DNA of 53,359 nt from Bacillota bacterium (GTDB lineage: Bacteria; Bacillota_I; Bacilli_A; Erysipelotrichales; Erysipelotrichaceae): contig JAUNDJ010000005.1 of assembly GCA_030526175.1 (NCBI GenBank), forward strand, positions 1-53,359, written 5' to 3'. The notes beneath the pieces are model-generated. The model was given only the letters and a program-made list of their open reading frames with translations. It had not been told where the DNA came from and made no database searches. The position numbers and the translations under genes were made by a program. Numbering within the stretch: position 1 is the first letter of the stretch; the number at the start of each line of letters is the position of its first letter. Shown here one piece after another: positions 8,646-16,688 of the stretch.

Positions 8646-8695
8646 AAACTAATTATAGTTTTAATTGTATGAAAAAGCTATGTTTTTGGTACAAT
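8646..8695 (+). promoter_or_regulatory. Candidate feo promoter with an upstream inverted repeat
   Basis: AAACTA (8646-8651) and TAGTTT (8656-8661) form an inverted repeat with a 4-nt spacer. A weak -35 (TTGTAT, 8665) and a -10 (TACAAT, 8690-8695) follow at a 19-nt spacing. The repeat could be an operator for an iron or manganese regulator of the DtxR/MntR or Fur type; no exact consensus match is visible. Confidence 0.35.
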
Positions 8696-8724
8696 AATAC
8701 TGTTAAAAATGAAGGATGAAAATT

Positions 8725-11061
8725 ATGAAATTAAGTGAGTTAAAAGTGGGGGAGAATGCCCAAATTCAGTATGTAGGAGGAGAAGGCGTTCTTCGTCAAC
8801 ACTTTTTAGATATGGGTATGATTCCCGGAGCTGAAGTAACTGTTACAAAATTTGCTCCAATGAACGATCCAATGGAATTATCGGTACATGGTTACCAACT
8901 AACAATACGATTGGCAGAAGCCGATCAAATCGAAGTAAAGAAAATTTCTTCTCGATCTCGTATGCATAACACAGCTAAAGATATAGAAGCATCGAATCAC
9001 CCTGGACTGGGAGAAGAAGGAAAGTTTCATACCAAAGGAGATGGAAATCCGCTTCCTGAAAATGAAAAGATTACTTTTGCGCTAGTAGGAAACCAAAATT
9101 GTGGAAAAACAACGTTGTTTAACCAATTAACAGGATCTAACCAGCACGTTGGAAACTTCCCCGGAGTTACTGTAGATAGAAAAACGGGTGTAATAAAAGG
9201 ATACCCTAATACAGAAATCACGGATTTACCAGGCATTTATTCGATGTCGCCATATAGTGCCGAAGAAATTGTATCCAGAAATTTTGTGATAGAAGAAAGA
9301 CCTAAGGCAATTATTAATATTGTGGATGCGACTAATATTGAAAGAAATCTATATTTGTCCATGCAGTTAATGGAAATGAATATTCCTATGGTAATTGCCC
9401 TAAATATGATGGATGAAGTTACAGGAAATGGTGGATATATAGATGTCAACAAAATGGAAGCATCACTAGGTGTTCCTGTGGTTCCTATTTCAGCCATGAA
9501 AAATGAGGGTGTGGATGAACTTGTTCGTCACGCTATGCATATTGCCAAATATCAAGAATGTCCAGGACGACACGATTTTTGTGATGAAAATGATTATGGA
9601 GGTGCTTTACACAGATGCATTCATGCTGTTTGTCATATTCTTCAAGATCGAGCAAAAAAAGCGAATTTACCCTTACGTTTTGCGGCAACAAAGTTGATTG
9701 AAGGCGATGAATTGATCCTAAGAAAATTGAAATTGGATAAAAAGGAATGCGATATTATTCACCAATTGATTGTGCAAATGGAAGAAGAAAGATGCTTGGA
9801 TTCAAAAGCGGCCATTGCGGATATGCGCTATTCTTTTATTGAAAGTGTTTGTGAAAAAACAGTGGTCAAACCAAAAGAATCGAAAGAACATGCTCGTAGT
9901 CAAAAGATTGATAAAATCTTAACGGGAAAATATACGGCTATCCCGTGTTTTATATTGATCATGCTTTCGGTGTTCTATTTAACATTCAATGTGATAGGAG
10001 CATGGTTTCAAAGTTTATTGGAAATGGGAGTGGAAAATGTTACGACAATAGTGGATACAATGTTGGAACAAGCAGGTGTTAATACAGTTATTCATTCTCT
10101 AATTATTGATGGAATATTTGCGGGTGTTGGTAGTGTACTCAGTTTTTTACCCATTATTGTGACATTGTTCTTTTTCTTATCATTAATGGAAGATAGTGGA
10201 TATATTGCCAGAGTTGCCTTTTTTATGGATAAGCTATTAAGGAAAATAGGTTTATCCGGAAGAAGTATTGTTCCTATGTTGATTGGTTTTGGATGTACTG
10301 TACCAGCGGTAATGTCTACTCGAACATTACCAAGTGAACGAGATCGAAAAATGACAATTTTATTAACGCCGTTTATGAGTTGTACCGCAAAATTACCAAT
10401 CTATGCCTTTTTTGTCAGTACATTCTTTCCAAGTCAAGGCGCTTGGATCATGTCAGGTTTATACATTTTAGGTATTGTGGTAGGAATCATTATTGCGCTA
10501 ATTTATAGAAAAACCTTGTTTAAAGGAGATGCTGTACCATTTGTGATGGAACTTCCTAACTATCGTTTACCAGCACGGAAAAATGTAATTCAATTGTTGT
10601 GGGAAAAAGCGAAGGATTTTCTACAAAAGGCATTTAGTGTCATTTTGGTCGCAACCGTATGTATATGGTTCTTACAAAGTTTTGATTTACATTTTAATTA
10701 TATAGACGATTCAAGTCAAAGCATTTTAGCGCAAATCTCAGGCTTTTTAGTTCCGATATTTAGACCAATCGGCTTGGGAGATTGGCGAATTTGTACTTCG
10801 TTAATAAGTGGATTTATGGCTAAAGAAAGTGTTGTTTCGACATTGGAAATTCTTTTTGCGAACCATGTAGCTACATCTCTTTCAGCTGCTTCAGCATCTT
10901 CTCTATTAGTGTTTAGTTTATTATATACCCCTTGTGTTGCCGCTATTTCTTCTATTAAAAGAGAATTGGGAACACAATGGGCTATTGGAGTTGCTCTTTG
11001 GCAATGCATATTAGCTTGGATTGTAGCTTTTGTAGTTTATACAATAATGATAATTGTGTAA
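8725..11061 (+). CDS. feoB: Ferrous iron transporter, FeoA-FeoB fusion
   Basis: A 778-residue inner-membrane Fe2+ importer in which the small SH3-like FeoA domain (about 1-75, KLSELKVGENAQI to DQIEVKKI) is fused to FeoB. The FeoB G domain has G1 GNQNCGKTT, G2 region GNFPGVTVD, G3 DLPGIYS and G4 NMMD. The helical regulatory segment follows, then two Gate-type membrane halves (SGRSIVPMLIGFGCTVPAV and later FMAKESVV) with about eight to ten membrane segments. The start at 8725 is chosen because AAGGATG, which includes the in-frame ATG at 8716, is its ribosome site. FeoA and FeoB are usually separate genes. A PfkB kinase gene follows 31 bases later with no terminator between. Confidence 0.93.
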   Translation: MKLSELKVGENAQIQYVGGEGVLRQHFLDMGMIPGAEVTVTKFAPMNDPMELSVHGYQLTIRLAEADQIEVKKISSRSRMHNTAKDIEASNHPGLGEEGKFHTKGDGNPLPENEKITFALVGNQNCGKTTLFNQLTGSNQHVGNFPGVTVDRKTGVIKGYPNTEITDLPGIYSMSPYSAEEIVSRNFVIEERPKAIINIVDATNIERNLYLSMQLMEMNIPMVIALNMMDEVTGNGGYIDVNKMEASLGVPVVPISAMKNEGVDELVRHAMHIAKYQECPGRHDFCDENDYGGALHRCIHAVCHILQDRAKKANLPLRFAATKLIEGDELILRKLKLDKKECDIIHQLIVQMEEERCLDSKAAIADMRYSFIESVCEKTVVKPKESKEHARSQKIDKILTGKYTAIPCFILIMLSVFYLTFNVIGAWFQSLLEMGVENVTTIVDTMLEQAGVNTVIHSLIIDGIFAGVGSVLSFLPIIVTLFFFLSLMEDSGYIARVAFFMDKLLRKIGLSGRSIVPMLIGFGCTVPAVMSTRTLPSERDRKMTILLTPFMSCTAKLPIYAFFVSTFFPSQGAWIMSGLYILGIVVGIIIALIYRKTLFKGDAVPFVMELPNYRLPARKNVIQLLWEKAKDFLQKAFSVILVATVCIWFLQSFDLHFNYIDDSSQSILAQISGFLVPIFRPIGLGDWRICTSLISGFMAKESVVSTLEILFANHVATSLSAASASSLLVFSLLYTPCVAAISSIKRELGTQWAIGVALWQCILAWIVAFVVYTIMIIV

Positions 11062-11092
11062 TATAGTAGTTAGGAAATTATGAGGTGAAAAA

Positions 11093-12001
11093 ATGTCAAT
11101 AGTAGCAGTGGGACCAATCTATGTAGATATTAAAGGGTTTCCTTTAGAAGGATATATTCCTACGGGAAGAAATGCAGGATTTATTGAATATGTATATGGT
11201 GGCGTGAGTCACAACGTGATTCGTGATATCGCAAGCTTAAATGTAAATACAACATTCGTTTCCATGGTCGATAATAGTGCCATTGGACAAGATATTTTGC
11301 GTGGATTGGAAGATCGTAAGATTCATACAGAATATATGCAAGTTTGTGAAAATGGAATGGGAACGTGGCTTGCGGTATTTAATGAAAAAAAGGATGTAGC
11401 TGGTTCGATTTCGGCAAGACCTAATTTGGCTCCTTTACTACAAATGTTGAAAGATACGGGGAACGAGATCATTTCGAAAGCTGATTCGGTCGTTGTGGAA
11501 ATGGATGTGGATATTGAAATTGTAGAAAGAATGATTTCTTTAGCAAAAAGACACAACAAGAAAATCTTTGGGGTTGTTGCCAATATGAGTATTGCCAGAG
11601 AACGAAAAGAACTTCTAAAAGAATTGGATTGTTTTGTATGTAATGAACAAGAAGCAGAACAGTTATTTTATACAGAATATGTGGATAAACCTATTGAAGA
11701 AGTACAAGCATCACTTTTGAAAAAAGTCAAAAAATGGGGATATAAATCAATTATCGTAACATTGGGGTCAAAAGGTTGTATATATGCAACAAGTAATGGA
11801 GATGCTGGATTTGTATCGAGTCAAAAAGTGAATGTTGTGGATACAACAGGAGCAGGTGATGCATTTTTTGCCGGAGTTACTGTAGGACTTACGTATAATA
11901 AATCGTACGAAGAAGCTTGTAAGATTGGAACAAAGCTGGCTTGTAACGTTATTCAGTCAACAGAAAGTGTGTGTTCGTATATCGAAAGTTTTGAAAAATA
12001 G
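11093..12001 (+). CDS. PfkB-family carbohydrate/nucleoside kinase
   Basis: A 302-residue ribokinase-like ATP-dependent kinase. The N-terminal substrate-side motif is YGGVSHNVIRD, and the C-terminal PfkB signature is DTTGAGDAFFAGV with the catalytic base Asp of GAGD. Length is normal. The GG-x-S-H-N form resembles pseudouridine or ribonucleoside kinases more than fructokinases, but the substrate cannot be fixed from sequence. A TGAGGTGA ribosome site precedes the ATG. It lies in the feo transcript and is closed by a strong terminator. Confidence 0.83.
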   Translation: MSIVAVGPIYVDIKGFPLEGYIPTGRNAGFIEYVYGGVSHNVIRDIASLNVNTTFVSMVDNSAIGQDILRGLEDRKIHTEYMQVCENGMGTWLAVFNEKKDVAGSISARPNLAPLLQMLKDTGNEIISKADSVVVEMDVDIEIVERMISLAKRHNKKIFGVVANMSIARERKELLKELDCFVCNEQEAEQLFYTEYVDKPIEEVQASLLKKVKKWGYKSIIVTLGSKGCIYATSNGDAGFVSSQKVNVVDTTGAGDAFFAGVTVGLTYNKSYEEACKIGTKLACNVIQSTESVCSYIESFEK

Positions 12002-12004
12002 AAG

Positions 12005-12033
12005 TGCAGAGACGAAAGTCTCTGCATTTCTTT
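12005..12033 (+). terminator. Terminator of the feo-pfkB transcript
   Basis: TGCAGAGAC and GTCTCTGCA form a perfect 9-bp stem capped by a GAAA tetraloop, followed by TTTCTTT. Confidence 0.9.
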
Positions 12034-12886
12034 ACGGTTTAAAGGTTGCCCAATTTAGTTTTTCAATCTTCTTGAGATAAGACTCATATTTTCTAAAATC
12101 TTTTTTCAAATAGATCGCATAAAAAGAAAGTGTTGCTGATGAATCTGTAATAGGAATATAGATTCTTTGTTCCTTGTTTTTGTGACTTGTAATCGATAGA
12201 TTGGTTCGAAATAAGGCGATATCTGCATTTTGATTTAAAATCTGATAGATTTCTTCATCTTCTTCTACGATTAATTTACTATCTTTAAGGAATTTTTCCT
12301 TAACCATTTTCCATTGTCCAATCGATGATCGCATTAATAAAGGATAACCATTTATATCTTGAAAAGAAAGTTGTGAAAAGGTAGCTAATGGATGAGAAGG
12401 TTTGAGTGCAAGATATAACTGTTCATCCAATATTTTCTGACAAATAACATTTGGATTGGAAATAGGCTCAGAAAGAATAATAATATCGTATTGTCGATTT
12501 TTTAATCCTTTTATTAGTTTTTCACTTTGTGTAACCAAAGAGCTTTCAATTGGAGTATCAAATACTTGTGAAATAGCCCATAAAGGAGTCGGAGCAATTG
12601 AACCAATTCGAAGAATATGATTCGTTAGATAATTGTTTGTTGATTCTGAAATTAATTCTTGCATCTCTTCTAGAATTCTTTGTGCATGTTTAAGAACAAT
12701 TTGTCCTTCTTGATTAAAAAAAAGACGGTGGTTTTCTCTTGTGAACAAAGGAAAACCTAGTTCTTCTTCCAATTTCTGAATAGCTTTTGTGATTGATGGT
12801 TGCGAAACATGAAGTTCTTGCGCTGCTTTAGAAATGGTTTTGTGTCGGTCTATGGCGACTAGATATTCAAGTTGGTATTTTTCCAT
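12032..12886 (-). CDS. LysR-family transcriptional regulator
   Basis: A 284-residue regulator. The N-terminal winged helix-turn-helix (about 1-60) reads YLVAIDRHKTISKAAQEL, then VSQPSITKAIQKLEEELG and FTRENHRL. The periplasmic-binding-like effector domain follows (from about residue 90, RIGSIAPTP). It has a GGAGGCG ribosome site and is transcribed divergently from the phosphatase gene, the classic arrangement for control of a neighbour. The effector is unknown. Confidence 0.88.
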   Translation of the reverse strand: MEKYQLEYLVAIDRHKTISKAAQELHVSQPSITKAIQKLEEELGFPLFTRENHRLFFNQEGQIVLKHAQRILEEMQELISESTNNYLTNHILRIGSIAPTPLWAISQVFDTPIESSLVTQSEKLIKGLKNRQYDIIILSEPISNPNVICQKILDEQLYLALKPSHPLATFSQLSFQDINGYPLLMRSSIGQWKMVKEKFLKDSKLIVEEDEEIYQILNQNADIALFRTNLSITSHKNKEQRIYIPITDSSATLSFYAIYLKKDFRKYESYLKKIEKLNWATFKP

Positions 12887-12905
12887 AACGCCTCCTATAT
12901 AGATA

Positions 12906-12963
12906 ATAGCTATAATTATATTCTTAATATGAAATATAATATATATCTATATTATACTATAAT
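12906..12963. promoter_or_regulatory. Divergent LysR / phosphatase control region
   Basis: The very AT-rich gap holds the 8-bp palindrome ATAGCTAT (12906-12913), a candidate LysR-type site near its own gene, and a plus-strand TATAAT (12958-12963) 32 bases before the phosphatase ATG. No clear -35 box is seen. Confidence 0.35.
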
Positions 12964-12994
12964 GAAGTCAGAAATGGAAAAGGAGAACTTCAAT

Positions 12995-13480
12995 ATGAAA
13001 ACGATTTATTTAATGAGACATGGACAAACGCTTTTTAATGTACAACACAAAATTCAGGGATGGTGCGATTCACCTCTTACAGAAGTTGGTAAAGAACAAG
13101 CTAAAATTGCTGGTAAATGGTTTGAAAATCAAGGAATTGTATTGGATAAGGCGTATTGTTCTACAAGTGAAAGATGCAGTGATACGTTAGAATTAATCAC
13201 GGATCTTCCTTATAAGCGTATGAAAAGTTTGAAAGAATGGAATTTTGGAAAAATGGAAGGAGAAGGGGAACATTTAAATCCACCATTTCCTTATTTGAAT
13301 TGGTTTAAAGAAAATGCAGGTGGAGAATCACAAGAAGAAGTTGTGGCTCGTATTAATGAAGCCATGAAAGAAATTGTACAAGATGATTTCACCAATGCCT
13401 TGGTGGTTTCGCATGGTGCAGCTTGTGCCAACTTCATTCGTAGTCATGAGGATACGAATAAGGAACATTATCGTTGGTGA
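12995..13480 (+). CDS. Histidine phosphatase family protein, C-terminally short
   Basis: A 161-residue phosphoglycerate-mutase-like phosphatase. The catalytic histidine is in YLMRHGQT (RHG motif). The second histidine is in VVSHGAACANFIR, and an acidic residue follows in SLKEWNFGKMEG. The start at 12995 is fixed by AGGAG at 12981-12985 and by the family start KTIYLMRHGQT. Homologues usually run 30-50 residues past the SHGA motif to a final beta strand; here the protein stops after EHYRW. The ICE begins within about 15-100 bases of this point, so the gene was probably cut by integration or carries the attachment site in its 3' end. Confidence 0.8.
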   Translation: MKTIYLMRHGQTLFNVQHKIQGWCDSPLTEVGKEQAKIAGKWFENQGIVLDKAYCSTSERCSDTLELITDLPYKRMKSLKEWNFGKMEGEGEHLNPPFPYLNWFKENAGGESQEEVVARINEAMKEIVQDDFTNALVVSHGAACANFIRSHEDTNKEHYRW

Positions 13481-13494
13481 ATAGTTAAAATGAT

Positions 13495-13526
13495 GAAAAA
13501 ACCTCGATAAAATCGAGGCTTTTTTT
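13495..13526. terminator. Bidirectional terminator near the ICE left end
   Basis: CCTCGAT and ATCGAGG form a 7-bp stem with an A-run on the left (13495-13501) and a T-run on the right (13520-13526). It insulates the phosphatase gene from the integrase gene. Confidence 0.88.
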
Positions 13527-13538
13527 GTGGAATAGCGT

Positions 13539-13560
13539 TTTATACGTGATTTATACGTGA
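13539..13560. repeat. Tandem 11-bp direct repeats by the integrase gene
   Basis: TTTATACGTGA occurs twice back to back (13539-13549 and 13550-13560), between the terminal hairpin and the integrase stop codon. Position and spacing suit arm-type binding sites for the N-terminal domain of a Tn916/lambda-type integrase. Confidence 0.6.
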
Positions 13561-13581
13561 TTTTGAACGGAGAAATGCATA

Positions 13582-14793
13582 TTATTCGTCGTTTTCGTCC
13601 TCTAAATTGAGGTCGACTAGATCGGCGACGAACTTCTGACGAGCATGTAATACATCTGTATATGTATCAGCGGTAATATTAATATCACTATGACCAAGAT
13701 GAGCAGATACAGTCTTTAGATCAACATCATTCATCAGTAATAGTGTTGCATTCGTATGACGCAAGAAGTGAACGGTTATGTATTCATAGTCCGTTCCTTT
13801 TTTTATTGAAGCAAGTCTAGATGATACAGTATGACGATTAATGTAATTACCAGTATTACCTGCAAAGACTAGATTATGATCTTCATATACATTACATAAA
13901 GCTTTCTTCTTTTCATACTGATCTTCCTTGACGAGTTTGAGTAAGTTCATAAGTGTATCAGATATATATAAAGTTCTAAAACCATTATCGGTTTTTGGTG
14001 GACCAACATAAATATTACCACTAATGATGTTGACAGTTTTATTTACTTTGATTGTTCTTTTCTTAAAATCAACATCATCCCAGGTAAGTGCTAAGGTTTC
14101 ACCAATTCGCATGCCTGTATAAATCTGAAATTGAAGAACAGCATTGAGTACTGTAAATTCTGTGGTTTTCTTAATTATATCCTTTATTTGATGAAGTTCC
14201 AACGGTGGCTTCTTTTCTGTTTTATTCTTTTTAGGGCGGATTGCATTTTCACATGGATTTTCTTTAATCCATCCTTGAGATATAGCTACCTGAAAGATAC
14301 GACTAAGTGTCGAATGGATTGCACGTACATAACTATCCTTATAGTATTGTTTAGGGCGATGTGGTCTGCCTGTTTCTTTATCTTTTATAACAGCGACTTC
14401 ATTAAGAAATTGAGTAATACGTGCTGTTGTAAAATCACCAATCTTTATGAATCCTAGATCAGGTATGACTTTATTTTCCATGATCTGAGTAATCAGATCG
14501 ATTGTAGATTCTCTTAAACGATTAGGAGCATAAAAGTTTTTATACCAGTGCCATACTTCTATAAGTTGCTTTTCGCTGCCTAAGTTTTCTTTTCTTTCGA
14601 ATTGTCTAAGCATTTCTAGTTCCATTTCACGAGCAATGCTTCTGGCTTTTCGAATACTCATATCTTTAGGTGGTTTAAATGTCTTATATTTTCTGTTTTG
14701 GACTTTATTTCCATGAACATCGAGTTTATAGCCATCATTAACTGTAATATCAAATACGATACCTGATTTATTTTTTCTTTCTCTTATAGGCAT
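13582..14793 (-). CDS. int: Tyrosine site-specific integrase
   Basis: A 403-residue tyrosine recombinase that excises and integrates the element. It has an N-terminal arm-binding segment (about 1-60, AP2-like), a SAM-like core-binding domain (about 70-180) and a C-terminal catalytic domain. The catalytic set is visible: Arg in TGMRIGETLAL, the beta-strand Lys region VGPPKTDNG, HFLRHTNATLLL (HxxR), LGHSDINIT (His) and the nucleophile Tyr in TADTYTDV. The gene points toward the element end and lies next to 11-bp direct repeats. Its start overlaps the upstream XRE gene by 26 bases, so excision is coupled to the regulators. Confidence 0.93.
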   Translation of the reverse strand: MPIRERKNKSGIVFDITVNDGYKLDVHGNKVQNRKYKTFKPPKDMSIRKARSIAREMELEMLRQFERKENLGSEKQLIEVWHWYKNFYAPNRLRESTIDLITQIMENKVIPDLGFIKIGDFTTARITQFLNEVAVIKDKETGRPHRPKQYYKDSYVRAIHSTLSRIFQVAISQGWIKENPCENAIRPKKNKTEKKPPLELHQIKDIIKKTTEFTVLNAVLQFQIYTGMRIGETLALTWDDVDFKKRTIKVNKTVNIISGNIYVGPPKTDNGFRTLYISDTLMNLLKLVKEDQYEKKKALCNVYEDHNLVFAGNTGNYINRHTVSSRLASIKKGTDYEYITVHFLRHTNATLLLMNDVDLKTVSAHLGHSDINITADTYTDVLHARQKFVADLVDLNLEDENDE

Positions 14794-15148
14794 AATCCTT
14801 ATCCTCCTCGATTAAGTTTAATAAAAAATCTTTAAAGTCATCGAGTTTAACTTTTTGATTACGTAAGGTTTTAAGTATTTCGATGCTTTTATCATCTAGA
14901 AATAGTACTTCTTTTACAAAATCATCATGTGTAGGGTAACAATCCTCGTAAAATAGATAATCTAGTGAAACTTTGTATAAACCAGGTAAAAAGTGCAGTA
15001 CTTTATTTCCTGGATATTCATATCCTGTTTCACAGTTACCTAATGAATTTCTTGAAATAAAACCAGATATATCACAAACATCTTTTTGGGAGTATCCGGC
15101 ATTTATCCTTGCATATTTTAAACGATTAGGCATAACTTTTCTTTTCAT
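14768..15148 (-). CDS. XRE-family helix-turn-helix protein (proximal)
   Basis: A 126-residue protein with an N-terminal HTH of Cro/CI type (about 5-60: LKYARINAGYSQKDVCDISG, then SRNSLGNCETGYEYPG) and a helical C-terminal half. It overlaps both neighbours: its start shares 4 bases with the stop of the upstream XRE gene and its end runs 26 bases into int. It may act as excisionase-like factor or repressor; no small basic Xis protein is seen elsewhere near int. Confidence 0.78.
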   Translation of the reverse strand: MKRKVMPNRLKYARINAGYSQKDVCDISGFISRNSLGNCETGYEYPGNKVLHFLPGLYKVSLDYLFYEDCYPTHDDFVKEVLFLDDKSIEILKTLRNQKVKLDDFKDFLLNLIEEDKDYAYKRKKK

Positions 15149-15504
15149 AACTGCTCTCCATATTGTGAGTGAATGTAATCATTGATTTTACGATAAATCT
15201 TTTCATTTTTGATGCTTTCTAGAAGCTGCAAGAAGTATTCGGTTAATCCTAGAACATTTTTGGTATACTCAATGTGATTTTTATAAGGATCAAGTACTAA
15301 TAAATAGTCTAATGAAACATCTAGATAACGATGCATTTCAATTAATGTTTCCATCTTTGGATAAGTATTTGCTTTTTCATAATTAAGAATAGCTCTACGC
15401 TTTAATCCTAGATAGTAAGCTAATTGTTCTTGTGTTAAGTTTTTATCCAATCTGCATTTCAAGAAACGATTGGGTAAACGCTTATCTCGATAATAAGTTG
15501 CCAT
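15145..15504 (-). CDS. XRE-family helix-turn-helix protein (distal, first in the int operon)
   Basis: A 119-residue protein with a clear Cro/CI HTH (about 10-65: LTQEQLAYYLGLKRRAILNYEKANTYP). The start at 15504 is set by the GGAGGA ribosome site at 15511-15516; the open frame up to 15552 lacks a site. Promoter-proximal gene of the leftward XRE-XRE-int operon and divergent from the ParB-like gene, so it is the best candidate for the switch that keeps the element quiet. It resembles the second XRE protein in domain layout (SLDYLF / SLDYLLV), indicating duplication. Confidence 0.8.
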   Translation of the reverse strand: MATYYRDKRLPNRFLKCRLDKNLTQEQLAYYLGLKRRAILNYEKANTYPKMETLIEMHRYLDVSLDYLLVLDPYKNHIEYTKNVLGLTEYFLQLLESIKNEKIYRKINDYIHSQYGEQL

Positions 15505-15583
15505 TGTGATTCCTCCTTGTTTCAAACAGGTGGCGTGCCTGTTATATGGCAATCTTACAAATTAATTTTTTTTAAATCAAAGG

Positions 15584-15604
15584 TGCAATTTTTACTGCAA
15601 TTTT
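15584..15604. promoter_or_regulatory. Direct-repeat operator candidate in the divergent control region
   Basis: TGCAATTTT occurs at 15584-15592 and 15596-15604, one repeat every 12 bp, flanked by AAGG and CCTT. It lies between the XRE operon and the rightward genes, where an XRE repressor would be expected to bind. The rest of the gap 15505-15763 is AT-rich and otherwise carries only the hairpin at 15710. Confidence 0.4.
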
Positions 15605-15709
15605 CCTTCTTTGTTATATAGTTCATGTTTATTCGTGAAATTAGTTGAGAGACTTAGCTGGTAATAAAATATCAGTTATCGTTTTTAAAATTAAATATGA
15701 AAATTTTTT

Positions 15710-15748
15710 GAGCGAATGCCTAACTTATGGGTGTTCGCTCTTTTTTTT
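15710..15748 (+). terminator. Leader terminator/attenuator before the first ParB-like gene
   Basis: GAGCGAA and TTCGCTC close an 11-bp stem (inner pairs partly G-U) followed by eight T. It lies immediately upstream of the AGGAGAG ribosome site (15749-15755) of the next gene. A terminator here means rightward transcription must read through it, or the hairpin ends a leader RNA. Confidence 0.7.
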
Positions 15749-15763
15749 AGGAGAGTGAACTAT

Positions 15764-16636
15764 ATGGAGTATGTATTCAAAGTTGTGGATCTATCCCAAC
15801 TTGATGAATTTCCGAACCATCCATATCAGGTGAGGATAGATGAAGATTTAAGAAATCTTCAAAACAGTATTAGTGAAAGAGGTGTAGATGAACCACTGAT
15901 AGTAAGAAACATCCATGATCGCTATCAAGTTATCTCAGGGCATCGAAGAATGAAAGCCTGTGAACTTGCTGGTATTCATGATATCCCTATTAGAGTTGTA
16001 GATCTCGATGATGATGAAGCAGTTATCATGATGGTTGATAGCAATTTACACAGAAGAAAATTATTAAAGAGTGAGTTAGCATTTGCCTATCGAATGAAGT
16101 ATGAGGCGCTTAGACATCAAGGGAAAGTGCTTGATGATCCAACTTCGTACCAAGTTGGTACGAAGTACAACACAGATTCTGCGCAACAAATAGCAACTGA
16201 AAGAGGAACGAGTAGAACGCAGATATTCCGTTATATTCGATTAACTTATTTAAATAAAGGATTATTAGATCTAGTAGATGAAGAACGTATCGCAATTAAT
16301 CCTGCTTATGAGCTTTCATTTTTAAGCGAAGAACAACAGGATCAATTACTCAATATTATTGAAGAGTTAGATGCAACACCCAGTCTTTCACAGGCAAAGT
16401 TTTTTAAGGAGATGGCACAGGACGAACAGCTGGATGAAGAATTAATGTATGACGAACTGTCAGAAGAAAAACCAAATCAGAAGGAAAAATTGAAATTAGA
16501 AACGAGTAAATTAAGGCAATATTTCCCTAGAGGAACAACTCCAAGGGAAATGAGCGAAGCTATTTATTATTTGTTGGAAGAACATGCTGATGAGTTGGAA
16601 CACATTCGTTCCAATGATTATGAGTTGAAAATATAA
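15764..16636 (+). CDS. ParB/Spo0J-like DNA-binding protein (first)
   Basis: A 290-residue protein. The N-terminal ParB/Srx domain (about 5-100) has GVDEPLIVRN, then YQVISGHRRMKACELAG, the conserved GHRR nucleotide-binding box, and the helix DSNLHRRKLLKSELAFAY. A central HTH (RGTSRTQIFRYIRLTYL) follows, then an acidic C-terminal region. Such ParB-like genes are typical of the leading control region of Gram-positive ICEs and plasmids. The start at 15764 is fixed by AGGAGAG. The gene contains a 25-bp palindrome (16142-16166) that may be its own binding site. No parA lies directly beside it; parA is two genes downstream. Confidence 0.85.
   Translation: MEYVFKVVDLSQLDEFPNHPYQVRIDEDLRNLQNSISERGVDEPLIVRNIHDRYQVISGHRRMKACELAGIHDIPIRVVDLDDDEAVIMMVDSNLHRRKLLKSELAFAYRMKYEALRHQGKVLDDPTSYQVGTKYNTDSAQQIATERGTSRTQIFRYIRLTYLNKGLLDLVDEERIAINPAYELSFLSEEQQDQLLNIIEELDATPSLSQAKFFKEMAQDEQLDEELMYDELSEEKPNQKEKLKLETSKLRQYFPRGTTPREMSEAIYYLLEEHADELEHIRSNDYELKI
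16142..16166. repeat. 25-bp perfect palindrome inside the ParB-like gene (parS candidate)
   Basis: ACTTCGTACCAA (16142-16153) and its exact reverse complement TTGGTACGAAGT (16155-16166) flank a single central G. It lies in codons for a TSYQVGTK stretch. In Bacillus subtilis a parS site lies inside the ParB (spo0J) gene, a precedent for this placement. Confidence 0.8.
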
Positions 16637-16688
16637 AAACACAAGTAAGAAAAGCTTAGTTGTCTATTTACCTGTAGGAGAGAGAAAG

